The notes under the pieces were generated by a model. The model made no database searches, had not been told where the DNA came from, and saw only the letters and a list, made by a program, of their open reading frames with translations. This document shows positions 37,721-46,710 of a stretch of DNA of 64,000 nt, one piece after another. Position numbers and translations under genes: made by a program. This DNA is from Fructilactobacillus lindneri DSM 20690 = JCM 11027 (GTDB lineage: Bacteria; Bacillota; Bacilli; Lactobacillales; Lactobacillaceae), in contig NZ_MIYK01000001.1 of assembly GCF_002907375.1 (NCBI RefSeq), forward strand, positions 372,001 through 436,000, given 5' to 3'. Numbering within the stretch: the first letter of the stretch is position 1; the number at the start of each line of letters is the position of its first letter.

Positions 37721-37779
37721 TTAAAAATCCCTCCCTCCGAGCTCAAATAGTATTAAGTAAGTTCCACTTAACAGTTTTA

Positions 37780-37808
37780 ATTATAACCTATGAAATTTGG
37801 CACGTCAA
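37780..37808 (-). promoter_or_regulatory. Strong sigma-A promoter of rpsU
   Basis: TTGACG, 17-base spacer, TATAAT on the minus strand, about 60 bases before the rpsU start. It is divergent from ppsR. Confidence 0.85.
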
Positions 37809-37887
37809 CGACAAGTTATAGATTATTATTAATAACTGAAAATAGTTTATACTACAAATAATAATATATATTTTAAGGAGTAAATTA

Positions 37888-38697
37888 ATGAAACAAACAT
37901 ACAATATTTTTATAATTTCCGATTCAAGTGGACAAACCGGTACAACAATTGCCAAAACTGCTGCTGCTCAATTTCCAGAAGCTTATGCCAATATTAGTCA
38001 GTATCCATTTATTCAAACTAAATCGATTCTAAATGGAATTCTCAAACTAGCTAAAGAAAATAATGCAATCATTTTTCATACTTTAGTAAATCCAGAACTA
38101 AGTGATATGGTCACTCAATTTTCTCAGGATAATCAGTTAGCTAGTTTTGGTTGTATTCAAAAACCGATTGAAATCATTTCACACAGATTAAACGAATCAT
38201 CTGCTGAAGTACCAGGATTAGTTCATGATTTAAATGCTGCCTACTTCAAACGTATTGCAGCAATTGAATTCACGGTCCACAATGATGATGGACGTCATCC
38301 TGAAAACTTAAAAAAAGCAGATATTGTTATTTTAGGAGTATCTAGAACATCCAAAACTCCACTATCTCTATACTTAGCAAATGAAAGTTTCAAAGTGGCC
38401 AATGTTCCAATTGGACCTAACATTCAGCTTCCAAAAGAGATTTGGGATTTGAATCCCAAAAAAATATTTGGCTTAACCAACTCCGTTTCAAAATTACACA
38501 AAATTCGCTCGTTACGAATGAAAGAATATGGATTAGATGGCGAAACTACCTACTCGGACCCTGAAAATATAAAAAAGGAACTTGACTATGCCAAGAACCT
38601 TTATCGAAAAATTGGTTGTTTATGCATTAATGTTCACAACAAATCAATTGAAGAAACAGCAACTATCATTACTGAAAGTCTTCATCAAGATAATTAA
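37888..38697 (+). CDS. ppsR: Pyruvate, phosphate dikinase regulatory protein family (DUF299)
   Basis: This 269-residue protein belongs to the PpsR/YqfL family: bifunctional ADP-dependent kinases and Pi-dependent phosphorylases that switch pyruvate phosphate dikinase or PEP synthase off and on. Visible features are ISDSSGQTGTTIAKTAAAQFP at the start, the P-loop-like GVSRTSKTPLSLYLAN (about 150-165), and NVPIGPNIQLPKEI. The ATG follows AAGGAG. It stands alone on the plus strand between the divergent rpsU and convergent nfo; a TATACT -10 lies at 37848-37853. No dikinase gene is seen in this window, so its target is unknown. Confidence 0.9.
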   Translation: MKQTYNIFIISDSSGQTGTTIAKTAAAQFPEAYANISQYPFIQTKSILNGILKLAKENNAIIFHTLVNPELSDMVTQFSQDNQLASFGCIQKPIEIISHRLNESSAEVPGLVHDLNAAYFKRIAAIEFTVHNDDGRHPENLKKADIVILGVSRTSKTPLSLYLANESFKVANVPIGPNIQLPKEIWDLNPKKIFGLTNSVSKLHKIRSLRMKEYGLDGETTYSDPENIKKELDYAKNLYRKIGCLCINVHNKSIEETATIITESLHQDN

Positions 38698-39612
38698 CTA
38701 AACACTTGCACTCGCCTCAATTTTCTTAATCATATCCGGATCAAATTGTTGTGATCGAAGCATTGCAATTTCATATTTATGTGGATCGATTTTAACTTTA
38801 TCATTAATTTTAATTGGTGCTGTTTCCATAATTTTAGGAACCGCTGCTAATTTTTGATAATGTGCAATATAGTCTAAAGCATTAAAACCAATTGTTCCGA
38901 AACCAATATTAGCATGTCGATCTTTATGGCTTCCCATAGGATTTTTGTCATCATTTAAATGAACAACTTTTAAACGATCCAATCCAATTATCTGATCAAA
39001 TTGGTGCATAACCCCATCAAAATCATTTTTAACGTCATATCCAGCATCATAAGTATGACAAGTGTCAAAAGTAACTGACAATTTATCATTTAAATCAACT
39101 CCGGCAATGATTTCAGCGAGCTGTTCAAAAGTTGTTCCTAATTCAGTACCTTTTCCTGCCATGGTTTCAAGGGCAATCTGTACATTTTGGTCAGGTGTAA
39201 TAACTTCATTTAAACCTTTAATCACTTGCTGTAATCCTGCTTCAACGCCAGCACCAACATGTGCTCCGGGATGTAACACAATCTGAGTAGCCCCCATTGC
39301 ATCTGCTCGTTCAATTTCTTTTTTTAAAAAATCAACTGCAAAGTGAAAACTTTGTGGTTTTTTTGTATTACCTAAATTAATAATATATGGAGCATGTACT
39401 ACAACTTCTAACAAACCATTTTTCTGCATATATTCTTTTCCAGCAGGAATATTCAATTCTGAAATTGGTTTCCGTCGTGAATTCTGAGGGGCACCTGTAT
39501 ATACCATAAATACATTTTCATCATCATTTTTTGCTTCTTCAGCCGAACCCAAAAACATTTTTGGTGACTTCATACTTACATGTGAACCGATTAAAAACTC
39601 ATTATTATTCAT
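38698..39612 (-). CDS. nfo: Deoxyribonuclease IV (endonuclease IV)
   Basis: This AP endonuclease cuts DNA at abasic sites in base-excision repair. It has 304 residues forming a TIM barrel with zinc ligands: [13 protein letters not shown] at the start, [76 protein letters not shown], and a final METAP. The ATG at 39612 is 6 bases from GGAGG; the ATG before it is too close. Its start overlaps the end of the TagB-like gene by 8 bases. It converges directly on ppsR. Confidence 0.96.
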   Translation of the reverse strand: MNNNEFLIGSHVSMKSPKMFLGSAEEAKNDDENVFMVYTGAPQNSRRKPISELNIPAGKEYMQKNGLLEVVVHAPYIINLGNTKKPQSFHFAVDFLKKEIERADAMGATQIVLHPGAHVGAGVEAGLQQVIKGLNEVITPDQNVQIALETMAGKGTELGTTFEQLAEIIAGVDLNDKLSVTFDTCHTYDAGYDVKNDFDGVMHQFDQIIGLDRLKVVHLNDDKNPMGSHKDRHANIGFGTIGFNALDYIAHYQKLAAVPKIMETAPIKINDKVKIDPHKYEIAMLRSQQFDPDMIKKIEASASV

Positions 39613-40774
39613 CATGATCCTCCGCGGCGTTTTCCTGACAAAGTACATATTTATCAATCACACGTTTATATGCTTTTCCATCGTTATACGTGTTCCACAT
39701 TTGATTAAATTTATCAAAGTTCATGGTTTCATGCGCCTTAATTGCTTGTGATAAATCTGAAACCGTGGTAATAGGCTTACTGGGAAGCCAATTTTCAAAT
39801 CCATTTTGAATTCCTGGATTCTTTTCATATTCTTTCATATCATACATAAAAAACAACATTGATTTTGCTTGAGGCAACAAACTAAAATCAAATGCATACG
39901 AAGAATAATCCGTCACAAATGTATCAGCAATTGTCATCAAGTCAGTGATTGAGAATTCGTCATAAATTCGAACATTTTTATGATTAAATTGGTCTAATTT
40001 AAGTTTATTTCGATCAACCTCTTGATACAGTTTAACCGCAACCATTGCATTTGGATCAGATGCCAAGGCTTCAATAGTTCCTTGAGGTGGGTTAACACTA
40101 TCTCCAGGACGAAATGTTGGTGCATATAAAATAACTCGTTTCCCTTTTAATTCAGGATTAGCTAAGTAAATTCGATTTCGTACTGTATTAATCCAACGAT
40201 CACTAAACAAACGATCAGATCTAGTAAACCCTAAAAATTTCATTTTATCAAAACTTTGTCGACAACTATTTTGGAAAACGTGTCCCATAGCTTTGGATGC
40301 CACTACAAAATTATCAATGTGGTTATAAAAAGTTTGGTGACGATGTTTCTTTAAAAATGATTCATAAGCATTTGCTGGATTTTCAAAACCAAAACACTTA
40401 ATGGTTCCATCTGCGTGCCATAATTGAACAATCTTCATTTTTTTAGATGGTAAAATTCCAGCCATAAATGCATAATAATTATCACAAAAAACCAAGCGAG
40501 CAGTCATTAAACTAGGAATATGCAATAAAGCAAAACCAAAACTATTTTTTAATGGAATCGCTTTAATTCCGAATGCTTTTAAATCATACGCAGCTACCAA
40601 AACTCGTGGGTTATAGAAAACTACCAACTTTTGTCCATCAGGAATTTCTGCCGCAATCCGTTTAAGTAAATGTAAATTACTGTCATAACTCATAATATAA
40701 TAAACATTCTTTTTTGGTCTGAAATAAAATAATGCTGAAATAATACGTATAAACCAAACATAAATAAACTTCAT
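39605..40774 (-). CDS. CDP-glycerol glycerophosphotransferase family protein (TagB-like)
   Basis: This 389-residue protein matches the TagB/TagF-like transferases that build the polyglycerol-phosphate linkage or chain of teichoic acid. It has a GT-B-like fold. Conserved segments are [15 protein letters not shown] (about 118-132, with the acceptor-site His), [13 protein letters not shown], and [13 protein letters not shown] (about 310-322). It lacks a long C-terminal repeat region, so a primase-like single-transfer role (TagB) is more likely than polymerisation. The N-terminus is hydrophobic and may associate with the membrane. It lies between yitT and nfo, with no other teichoic acid gene near. 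Confidence 0.85.
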   Translation of the reverse strand: MKFIYVWFIRIISALFYFRPKKNVYYIMSYDSNLHLLKRIAAEIPDGQKLVVFYNPRVLVAAYDLKAFGIKAIPLKNSFGFALLHIPSLMTARLVFCDNYYAFMAGILPSKKMKIVQLWHADGTIKCFGFENPANAYESFLKKHRHQTFYNHIDNFVVASKAMGHVFQNSCRQSFDKMKFLGFTRSDRLFSDRWINTVRNRIYLANPELKGKRVILYAPTFRPGDSVNPPQGTIEALASDPNAMVAVKLYQEVDRNKLKLDQFNHKNVRIYDEFSITDLMTIADTFVTDYSSYAFDFSLLPQAKSMLFFMYDMKEYEKNPGIQNGFENWLPSKPITTVSDLSQAIKAHETMNFDKFNQMWNTYNDGKAYKRVIDKYVLCQENAAEDHDE

Positions 40775-40825
40775 TTTAACCCACCAATTTTTAAAATTTT
40801 AATTATTATTTTTAGACTATCAATT

Positions 40826-41704
40826 TTACTTGGGTTTGTTTTCATAGAAGTGCCCAAATACCTCATCAACATCAACAGCAACTGCAAAGGCATGCGGATC
40901 TGATTCTTGAAGAGCTAAATCCATTTCATTTTTTTCATAGCGTGAAATAACCGTAAATAAGATTGTTTTCTTTTGATGATTATAAGCTCCTTCAGCTCCA
41001 TGAACAATTGTAATTCCACGACGTAAATGATTTTGAATACTTCCGACTACCGTTTTAGGAACATCCGTCACAATCATAACCTGCATTCTTTGCTGTCTAG
41101 TATAGGTTAAATCCATTGTTTTTGCATTAACCAACAAACCGATTGCAGAATAGAAAGCATGCGGCCATCCATACATAAAACCAGCAGAAAGTACAATGAA
41201 CAAATTAAAAATAATATTTATCGTTCCAATTGATTTACCAGTTTTTCTTTGGATTACAATTCCTAAAATATCTAATCCACCAGTTGAAATTTGATTTTTC
41301 AACGCTAATCCCGTCCCAAAACCGTTTACCGCACCACCAAAAATAGCACAAATTAAAGGATCAGAAGTTAAAGTTAGCGGATGCAAAATCTGAATCATAA
41401 TACTGGCTAAGATAACCGAAAGAAACGTAAAGATAGCAAACTGATGACCAATCTTTCTCCAAGCCAATAATAATAAAGGAACATTTAAAACAAATAAACC
41501 AACCGCAGTTGAAATTGTAAATGGCATATAACGCTGTGTTACAGTAGTTAAAAGTTGAGCAAACCCAGTAACCCCAGACGAATAAATATGTCCAGGCGTC
41601 CAAAAAAAGTTCATTGCAACTGAAACTAACGTTGCATATGCAAATGCTGTTGATATTTTTGTAATAATTTGATGCCGCCTAATTACTTTATGTACATCAT
41701 TCAT
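40826..41704 (-). CDS. YitT family membrane protein
   Basis: This 292-residue protein has five predicted membrane segments in the first 190 residues (for example near 17-35, 55-75, 80-103 and 160-185) and a C-terminal cytoplasmic DUF2179 domain (about 205-285, with QVMIVTDVPKTVVGSIQNHLRRGITIVHGAEGAY). This is the YitT/DUF161 family layout. VTGFAQLLT, GLALKNQISTGGLDILGIVIQRKTGKSIG and GWPHAFYSAIGLLVNA are typical. Its substrate or role is unknown. An extended -10 promoter lies at 41742-41750, so it may head the yitT-tagB-nfo run. Confidence 0.88.
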   Translation of the reverse strand: MNDVHKVIRRHQIITKISTAFAYATLVSVAMNFFWTPGHIYSSGVTGFAQLLTTVTQRYMPFTISTAVGLFVLNVPLLLLAWRKIGHQFAIFTFLSVILASIMIQILHPLTLTSDPLICAIFGGAVNGFGTGLALKNQISTGGLDILGIVIQRKTGKSIGTINIIFNLFIVLSAGFMYGWPHAFYSAIGLLVNAKTMDLTYTRQQRMQVMIVTDVPKTVVGSIQNHLRRGITIVHGAEGAYNHQKKTILFTVISRYEKNEMDLALQESDPHAFAVAVDVDEVFGHFYENKPK

Positions 41705-41741
41705 ATAAAAAACCTCTAAATTTGTTTAATTAACCCAAATC

Positions 41742-41750
41742 AGTATACCA
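41742..41750 (-). promoter_or_regulatory. Extended -10 promoter of the yitT gene
   Basis: The minus strand reads TGGTATACT. No clear -35 is present; the T-run of the aspS terminator lies at that position. Confidence 0.45.
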
Positions 41751-41761
41751 TTTACGATATT

Positions 41762-41800
41762 AAAAAAATAGGAGGCTACAGGGATTCGCAACCTTCTATT
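41762..41800 (-). terminator. Terminator after aspS
   Basis: On the minus strand AATAGAAGGTTGC pairs with GTAGCCTCCTATT (two G-U pairs, one mismatch) and is followed by TTTTTTT. It starts 4 bases past the aspS stop. Confidence 0.8.
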
Positions 41801-41804
41801 TAAT

Positions 41805-43589
41805 TTATTCTTTATCGTCTTTTTTCTCAACTTCAATGCCAAGTTCATCCAATTGTTTGGCAGCAACGGGCGTTGGTGCGTCAGTCAACGGATCAATCGC
41901 CTTAGAGTTCTTAGGAAAAGCAATAACATCTCGAATATTTCCTCGATGTGCTAATAATCTCGCAAAGCGATCTAAACCAATCGCTAAACCACCATGAGGA
42001 GGAAATCCATAATCTAAAGCACGTAAAAGGTAGCCAAACTGGCGCTCGGCACTCTCTTTGGTAAATCCAAGCGCTCTAAACATTTTTTCTTGAAGTTCAC
42101 GAGTATGAATACGAATCGAACCACCACCGAGTTCTAATCCATTTAAAATAATATCATAACTTTGAGCATGAGCTTTATGAGGATCTTCTCCTTCATTAAG
42201 ATAATGTTCATACCCTTCGTTGGGCATTGTGAAAGGATGGTGTGCTGCAGTCCAGCGTTTTGATCCCTCATCATATTCAAACAATGGCCAATCAACAACC
42301 CAAAGGAAATTATATTTATCATCTGGAATCATATTTTGTTCGTTTGCAATTGCAACTCGCAAATATCCTAAAGTATCAGCAACTACCTTAGCGCGATCAG
42401 CTGCAAATAATAATAAATCTCCGGTTTGAGCTCCGGTTTGTTGCTTAATTTGCGTAATCTTTTCAGGATCTTTAAAGAATTTAGCTACTGGACCAGAAAA
42501 ACCATCTTCAGTTACCTTCATCCAAGCTAAACCTTTAGCTCCAAATCGTTTTACATATTCAGTATATTTATCAATTTCTTTTCGAGAGTATTCTTTAGCT
42601 CCGCTAGGAACTGCAATAGCTTTCACCTGACCGCCATTTTCAATTGCTGATGTAAAAACTTTAAAATCTGAATCTTTAACAATCTCAGAAACATCTTTTA
42701 ATTCCATTTCAAAACGTGTGTCTGGCTGATCAGTTCCAAAACGATCCATTGATTCTTGCCAAGTAATACGTTTAAAAGGCAGTTTGACGTCATAATTAAC
42801 TGCTTCTTTCATAACTTTTTGAATTAATCCTTCAGTAAGGTCCTCAATATCTTGCTGATTCATAAAGGAAGTTTCTAAATCAATTTGAGTAAATTCAGGC
42901 TGACGATCGCCACGCAAATCTTCATCACGGAAACAACGGGCAATTTGATAATAACGATCAAATCCTGCACCCATTAACATTTGTTTAAATTGCTGTGGAG
43001 ATTGTGGCAAAGCATAAAACGAGCCCGGATAAACCCGTGAAGGAACTAGGTAATCGCGTGCTCCTTCTGGTGTAGACGCTGTTAAATCAGGAGTTTCGAT
43101 ATCAATAAAACCATTTGCATCTAAATAACTGTGAGTTGCTTGTAAAATTCGATTTCTAATCATTAATCCCTTTTGCATATATGGTCTACGCAAATCGAGA
43201 TAACGATACTTCAAACGTAAATCACCAGACGCATTTGTATCATCTTTGATGTCAAAAGGAACTGGCTTGGATTTGCTCAAAATCTCAGCGTCTGTCACAT
43301 GAACTTCAACTTTTCCTGTATATAAATCTGGATTAATTTCTTTTTCAGAACGTGCTACAACACGTCCTTTAATTTGAATAACGTACTCGTTCTTCATGGC
43401 TTCTGCGACTTTAAAAGCATGTTCATTATCCTTTTCGTTAAAAACTAATTGGACAATCCCTTCACGATCTCTTAAATCAACAAAAATCAAGCTACCTAAA
43501 TTTCGTTTTTTAGCTACCCAGCCATCAAGAATTACATCTTGATCTAAAAAATCTTCATTTGTTTTTCCAGCATATGTTGTACGTTTCAA
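41805..43589 (-). CDS. aspS: Aspartyl-tRNA synthetase
   Basis: This class II synthetase has 594 residues. It starts [31 protein letters not shown] with the OB-fold anticodon domain, then the catalytic domain with [51 protein letters not shown] (motif 2), the bacterial GAD insert (about 290-410), and [15 protein letters not shown] (motif 3). The start is TTG at 43589, 5 bases from AAGGGGTGG. It is controlled by an Asp T-box directly upstream. In many lactobacilli hisS lies between the T-box and aspS; here it is absent. Confidence 0.97.
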   Translation of the reverse strand: MKRTTYAGKTNEDFLDQDVILDGWVAKKRNLGSLIFVDLRDREGIVQLVFNEKDNEHAFKVAEAMKNEYVIQIKGRVVARSEKEINPDLYTGKVEVHVTDAEILSKSKPVPFDIKDDTNASGDLRLKYRYLDLRRPYMQKGLMIRNRILQATHSYLDANGFIDIETPDLTASTPEGARDYLVPSRVYPGSFYALPQSPQQFKQMLMGAGFDRYYQIARCFRDEDLRGDRQPEFTQIDLETSFMNQQDIEDLTEGLIQKVMKEAVNYDVKLPFKRITWQESMDRFGTDQPDTRFEMELKDVSEIVKDSDFKVFTSAIENGGQVKAIAVPSGAKEYSRKEIDKYTEYVKRFGAKGLAWMKVTEDGFSGPVAKFFKDPEKITQIKQQTGAQTGDLLLFAADRAKVVADTLGYLRVAIANEQNMIPDDKYNFLWVVDWPLFEYDEGSKRWTAAHHPFTMPNEGYEHYLNEGEDPHKAHAQSYDIILNGLELGGGSIRIHTRELQEKMFRALGFTKESAERQFGYLLRALDYGFPPHGGLAIGLDRFARLLAHRGNIRDVIAFPKNSKAIDPLTDAPTPVAAKQLDELGIEVEKKDDKE

Positions 43590-43611
43590 CTTAGCCACCC
43601 CTTCATAAATC

Positions 43612-43770
43612 AAAAAAATACCATACTAAATTGCATCAAGGGCGCAATCAGCACGGTACCACCTTTTTTATTACTTTAATTTTATATTTAGCTAAACCTA
43701 AATGCATCTTCAATAAGTCCGAATTACATTCTCACAGCACCGAATGCTCTCTGAAAATCAAACTTTATCT
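43612..43770 (-). promoter_or_regulatory. T-box riboswitch of aspS (aspartate specifier GAC)
   Basis: The minus strand has the T-box sequence AGGTGGTACCGTG (43652-43664). Its 3' part also forms the 5' arm of a terminator, ACCGTGCTGATTGC with GCAATTTAGTATGGT, followed by TTTTTTT. Stem I reads AGAGAGC...GTGCTGTGAGAATG and carries CGGAC; the GAC triplet at 43717-43719 fits the specifier for aspartate. Antitermination by uncharged tRNA-Asp is expected. With the upstream promoter and the divergent spacer this accounts for the 333-base gap between aspS and the amidase gene. Confidence 0.92.
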
Positions 43771-43777
43771 ACTACTC

Positions 43778-43783
43778 ATTATA
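43778..43783 (-). promoter_or_regulatory. -10 box of the aspS leader
   Basis: A perfect TATAAT on the minus strand just ahead of the T-box Stem I. No convincing -35 is found at 17 bases; a TTGACT lies too far upstream. Confidence 0.5.
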
Positions 43784-43922
43784 ATTGGCATACTTTAATT
43801 ATTTTCAGATTAATAAAAATAAGTGTAAAAGTCAAGCTAATTTATTATTAGATAGTAGTGTTACACAACCCAAAAAGTTATATCATTAATTATGACAAAT
43901 AACTTCTAAATAAAGGAATCCC

Positions 43923-44768
43923 ATGCATATGTTTAATATCAATAAACGTGGTTTAACTTTCACAATTATAACAACACTTTTAACTATCTTAATTCTAGGA
44001 ATCTTACTGTTAAGAAATAATGTTAAAGTTCCTTGCGATAATCTTCAAATTAAAAACGGACCTAATCTTTCATATAAAACAATTGGGATCGCTAATCATG
44101 GAGAACACGTTCAAATTTTAAGTCACAAAGATAACTGGGTTAGAGTAGTTTACAATCAAAATAAAATTGGGTGGATCCCGGAATGGTTGTTAAACAATCA
44201 CAATTTAAAGCGTGCTAATAATCTATCAGAAGCAACCATTGTCTTAGATCCTGGTCATGGTGGAAGTGATTCGGGTGCATTATCCAATAATAATAAACAA
44301 GAAAAGGCTTATACTCTCAAGGTTGCACAAAAAACTGCTAATCGATTACGTAATTCGGGGGCCAATGTAGTGATGGTTCGTAACTCAGATAAAACCGTTA
44401 GTTTATTTAAACGCCCTTCATTTTCTACTGATAACCATGCTAACTTATTCGTGAGCTTTCATTTTGATTCATCAAATGATAAAAACACTGCATCTGGTTT
44501 TACTAGTTATTATTATCATAACGGCAAGTCTCAGAAACTAGCAACTGAAATCAATCATAATTTGAATAATCTTCCATTAGATAATCGTGGAATTATGAAA
44601 GGAGATTTTTTAGTAATTCGTGATGTGTCAGTCCCTTCTGTCTTACTCGAAATGGGATATATTAATGATGATGACGACTTTAAATTGATTAAAAATCCAA
44701 ATTATCAACAACGAGTATCATCAGATGTCACTAAAGGAATTAATCAATACATTAATAAAAATTATTAG
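43923..44768 (+). CDS. N-acetylmuramoyl-L-alanine amidase with SH3b domain
   Basis: This 281-residue cell-wall hydrolase cleaves the bond between MurNAc and L-Ala. It has an N-terminal membrane segment (about 10-29, probably a signal anchor), an SH3b domain (about 35-92, ending VRVVYNQNKIGWIPEWLL) and an Amidase_3 domain (about 103-280). Zinc and catalytic residues are in DPGHGGSDSGA, QEKAYTLKVA, VSFHFDSS and VPSVLLEMGYIND. The first ATG is 5 bases from AAAGGA. It resembles B. subtilis YrvJ, also found near dtd, relA and aspS, and lies divergent to aspS. Confidence 0.92.
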   Translation: MHMFNINKRGLTFTIITTLLTILILGILLLRNNVKVPCDNLQIKNGPNLSYKTIGIANHGEHVQILSHKDNWVRVVYNQNKIGWIPEWLLNNHNLKRANNLSEATIVLDPGHGGSDSGALSNNNKQEKAYTLKVAQKTANRLRNSGANVVMVRNSDKTVSLFKRPSFSTDNHANLFVSFHFDSSNDKNTASGFTSYYYHNGKSQKLATEINHNLNNLPLDNRGIMKGDFLVIRDVSVPSVLLEMGYINDDDDFKLIKNPNYQQRVSSDVTKGINQYINKNY

Positions 44769-44778
44769 GAGACATTAT

Positions 44779-45627
44779 ATGAAAAAATTATCAGATCAAT
44801 GGTTATATCAACTACCTTTAACAAATATCCAAAGTTTAAAGCCGGTTGCTGGAGGCGATATCAATGATTCTTATGAGATAATAAGTGATGAAGGTCGTAT
44901 GTTTTTGAAAGTTCAACCTAATCGTGGCAAAGAATTTTTTGCACACGAAGTAGAAGGAATTAAATTATTGTCACAAGCCGCAAATGTGCCCACAGTGATT
45001 GATTATGGGGAAATCGAACATGACGGTTTTCTGATTTTAGCCTGGATAGATATTGGCAACGGTAAGCAATACGAATTGGGACAAATGGTAGCTCAGGTAC
45101 ATCAAATTTACCATAATCGTTTTGGTTTAGATAATGATTTTACAGTCGGAAAGTTCCCTAAGATAAATACCTGGCAAAATAGCTGGTCTAAATTCTTTAT
45201 TAATCAACGACTAGAACCATTGATTAAGCTTGCTAAAGAAAAAGGCCGCTGGAATAATTCCCGCGACCATCATTATCAAATTTTAAAACAACAAATCATT
45301 GAATACGATCAAACTCATAAAATTAAGCCTAGTCTCTTACATGGTGATTTATGGAGTGGAAATGCAATTTTCACTACTACTCATCAACCAATGTTAATTG
45401 ATCCCGATGTTTTTTATGGAGATCGTGAATTTGATCTAAGTATCACCACTGTTTTTGGCGGATTTAATGATGACTTTTACCGTGGTTATAATGATACTTA
45501 TCCACTTAGACCAGGATTCGAAAAAAGAGTTGGCTGGTATCAATTTTATTACGTGTTGATGCATGTATATCTTTTTGGAGAAACCTACGGAACCTTATTA
45601 GACAGTATCTTGAGTTCCTTTAATTAA
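44779..45627 (+). CDS. Fructosamine kinase family protein
   Basis: This 282-residue protein belongs to the fructosamine/ketosamine-3-kinase family, related to aminoglycoside kinases, which phosphorylate sugar adducts on proteins so that they fall off. Features are AGGDINDSYEI (nucleotide loop, about 21-31), FLKVQPNRGKEFFAHEVEGI, the catalytic LLHGDLWSGNAIF (about 196-208), and IDPDVFYGDREFDL (metal site). The ATG at 44779 has TTAGGAGA upstream; the longer frame overlaps the amidase. It follows the amidase by 10 bases. Its last 30 bases overlap the HAD gene on the other strand. Confidence 0.9.
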   Translation: MKKLSDQWLYQLPLTNIQSLKPVAGGDINDSYEIISDEGRMFLKVQPNRGKEFFAHEVEGIKLLSQAANVPTVIDYGEIEHDGFLILAWIDIGNGKQYELGQMVAQVHQIYHNRFGLDNDFTVGKFPKINTWQNSWSKFFINQRLEPLIKLAKEKGRWNNSRDHHYQILKQQIIEYDQTHKIKPSLLHGDLWSGNAIFTTTHQPMLIDPDVFYGDREFDLSITTVFGGFNDDFYRGYNDTYPLRPGFEKRVGWYQFYYVLMHVYLFGETYGTLLDSILSSFN

Positions 45628-46248
45628 AGGAATAATTTCTTTAATCGAATGTACAATAAAATCAGGATTGCCATCATTTTCAATCATATAATCAAAATCG
45701 AACAAAATTGTTATTACCCCAGCATTATTGCCAGCAGCAACATCTAATTCCCGATCTCCAACCATTGCTGTTTCATTTACTTCTAAATTCATCTTTTTAA
45801 TTAGATAATTCAGAGATTCCGGGTTTGGTTTGCGAGCAAAAGACTGTTTACTAGTTACTAAACCAGTAAACAGTTTTTTTATATCATATTTTTCTAATAA
45901 ATGTAGGGCCTGATCATCTCGATGTGTTAATAATCCATTCTTCCCGCCATTAGCAACGATTAACTGTAAAACCTGTTTTACATTTTCAAACGGCTTAGCT
46001 AAATTAACTTCATCTTGTTCATAATTCCGGTAATCTTTTAATAAACGTTCTTGATCAATTCCATACAATGCACTAAATTTTATAATCGCAGACCCTAATG
46101 AATGAATCCTCATTTGTGCATAGATTTCATCCGGATTAATTTCAATTGGATCAATTCCATTTTTTCGTAGTGCTTTAGCAAAAGCTGTTACCATGTATGG
46201 ATAGGTGTCAAAAAGAGTTCCATCAAAATCCCAAATAAAATTTTTCAT
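45598..46248 (-). CDS. HAD-family phosphatase (phosphoglycolate phosphatase-like)
   Basis: This 216-residue protein has all HAD motifs: DFDGTLFDT (7-15, nucleophile D7 and D9), LLTHRDD (motif II, about 112-118), a lysine in SFARKPNPESL (motif III) and MVGDRELDVAAGNNAG (motif IV). A helical cap lies between motifs I and II. The substrate cannot be told; relatives act on small sugar phosphates or phosphoglycolate. It starts 2 bases after dtd ends. Its 3' end overlaps the convergent kinase gene by 30 bases, and a terminator-like hairpin for the other strand lies inside it. Confidence 0.88.
   Translation of the reverse strand: MKNFIWDFDGTLFDTYPYMVTAFAKALRKNGIDPIEINPDEIYAQMRIHSLGSAIIKFSALYGIDQERLLKDYRNYEQDEVNLAKPFENVKQVLQLIVANGGKNGLLTHRDDQALHLLEKYDIKKLFTGLVTSKQSFARKPNPESLNYLIKKMNLEVNETAMVGDRELDVAAGNNAGVITILFDFDYMIENDGNPDFIVHSIKEIIPLIKGTQDTV
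45615..45632. repeat. Perfect palindrome over the kinase stop codon
   Basis: TTCCTTTAATTAAAGGAA is an exact 18-base palindrome in the overlap of the two convergent genes. It contains the TAA of the plus-strand kinase. It has no long T-run, so it is a weak terminator candidate at best. Confidence 0.6.
45843..45880 (+). terminator. Terminator-like hairpin antisense inside the HAD gene
   Basis: ACTGTTTACT and AGTAAACAGT form a perfect 10-base stem with a 12-base loop, followed directly by six to seven Ts on the plus strand. It lies about 215 bases past the stop of the plus-strand kinase gene and inside the coding region of the minus-strand HAD gene. It would end the amidase-kinase transcript. 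Confidence 0.65.
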
Positions 46249-46250
46249 GA

Positions 46251-46697
46251 TTATTGCTCCCGGTGATTAAGTTCAAAAGTTGCAGGTCCATGATTTTCTA
46301 AATTAATATCCATATCAGCTCCAAAAACACCAGTTTTAACAGCAAGCCCTTCTGCTAAAAGTGCTTGATTAAAGGCCTCATACATTTTTTTTGCAGTCAC
46401 TGGATCTCCAGCCTTTTTAAAAGTAGGTCGATTTCCATGTGTCATATCTGCCAACAAAGTAAATTGTGAAACAGATAAAATCGAACCATTCACTTGTTTA
46501 ATATTTAAATTCATTTTCCCTTGTTCATCTTCAAAAATACGCAAATTGGCCACTTTATGAGCTAAATAATCCACATCAGCTTGGGAGTCTCCTTCTTCTG
46601 AGCCCACTAAAATCATATAGCCAGTATTAATTGAACTGTACTCTTTTTTTTCAATAACAACATTTGCGTGTTTAACCCGTTGAATCACTAATTTCAC
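46251..46697 (-). CDS. dtd: D-aminoacyl-tRNA deacylase
   Basis: Dtd removes D-amino acids wrongly attached to tRNA. It has 148 residues. Conserved features are MKLVIQRVKHANVVI at the start, the SVSQFTLLAD motif (about 77-86), GNRPTF, and the late GVFGADMDINLENHGPATFEL containing the Gly-Pro pair that selects for D-substrates. The start is GTG at 46697, with AAAGGATGA about 10 bases upstream. It follows relA by 13 bases, the conserved relA-dtd pair of Firmicutes. Confidence 0.96.
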   Translation of the reverse strand: MKLVIQRVKHANVVIEKKEYSSINTGYMILVGSEEGDSQADVDYLAHKVANLRIFEDEQGKMNLNIKQVNGSILSVSQFTLLADMTHGNRPTFKKAGDPVTAKKMYEAFNQALLAEGLAVKTGVFGADMDINLENHGPATFELNHREQ

Positions 46698-46710
46698 CAG
46701 TAATCATCCT

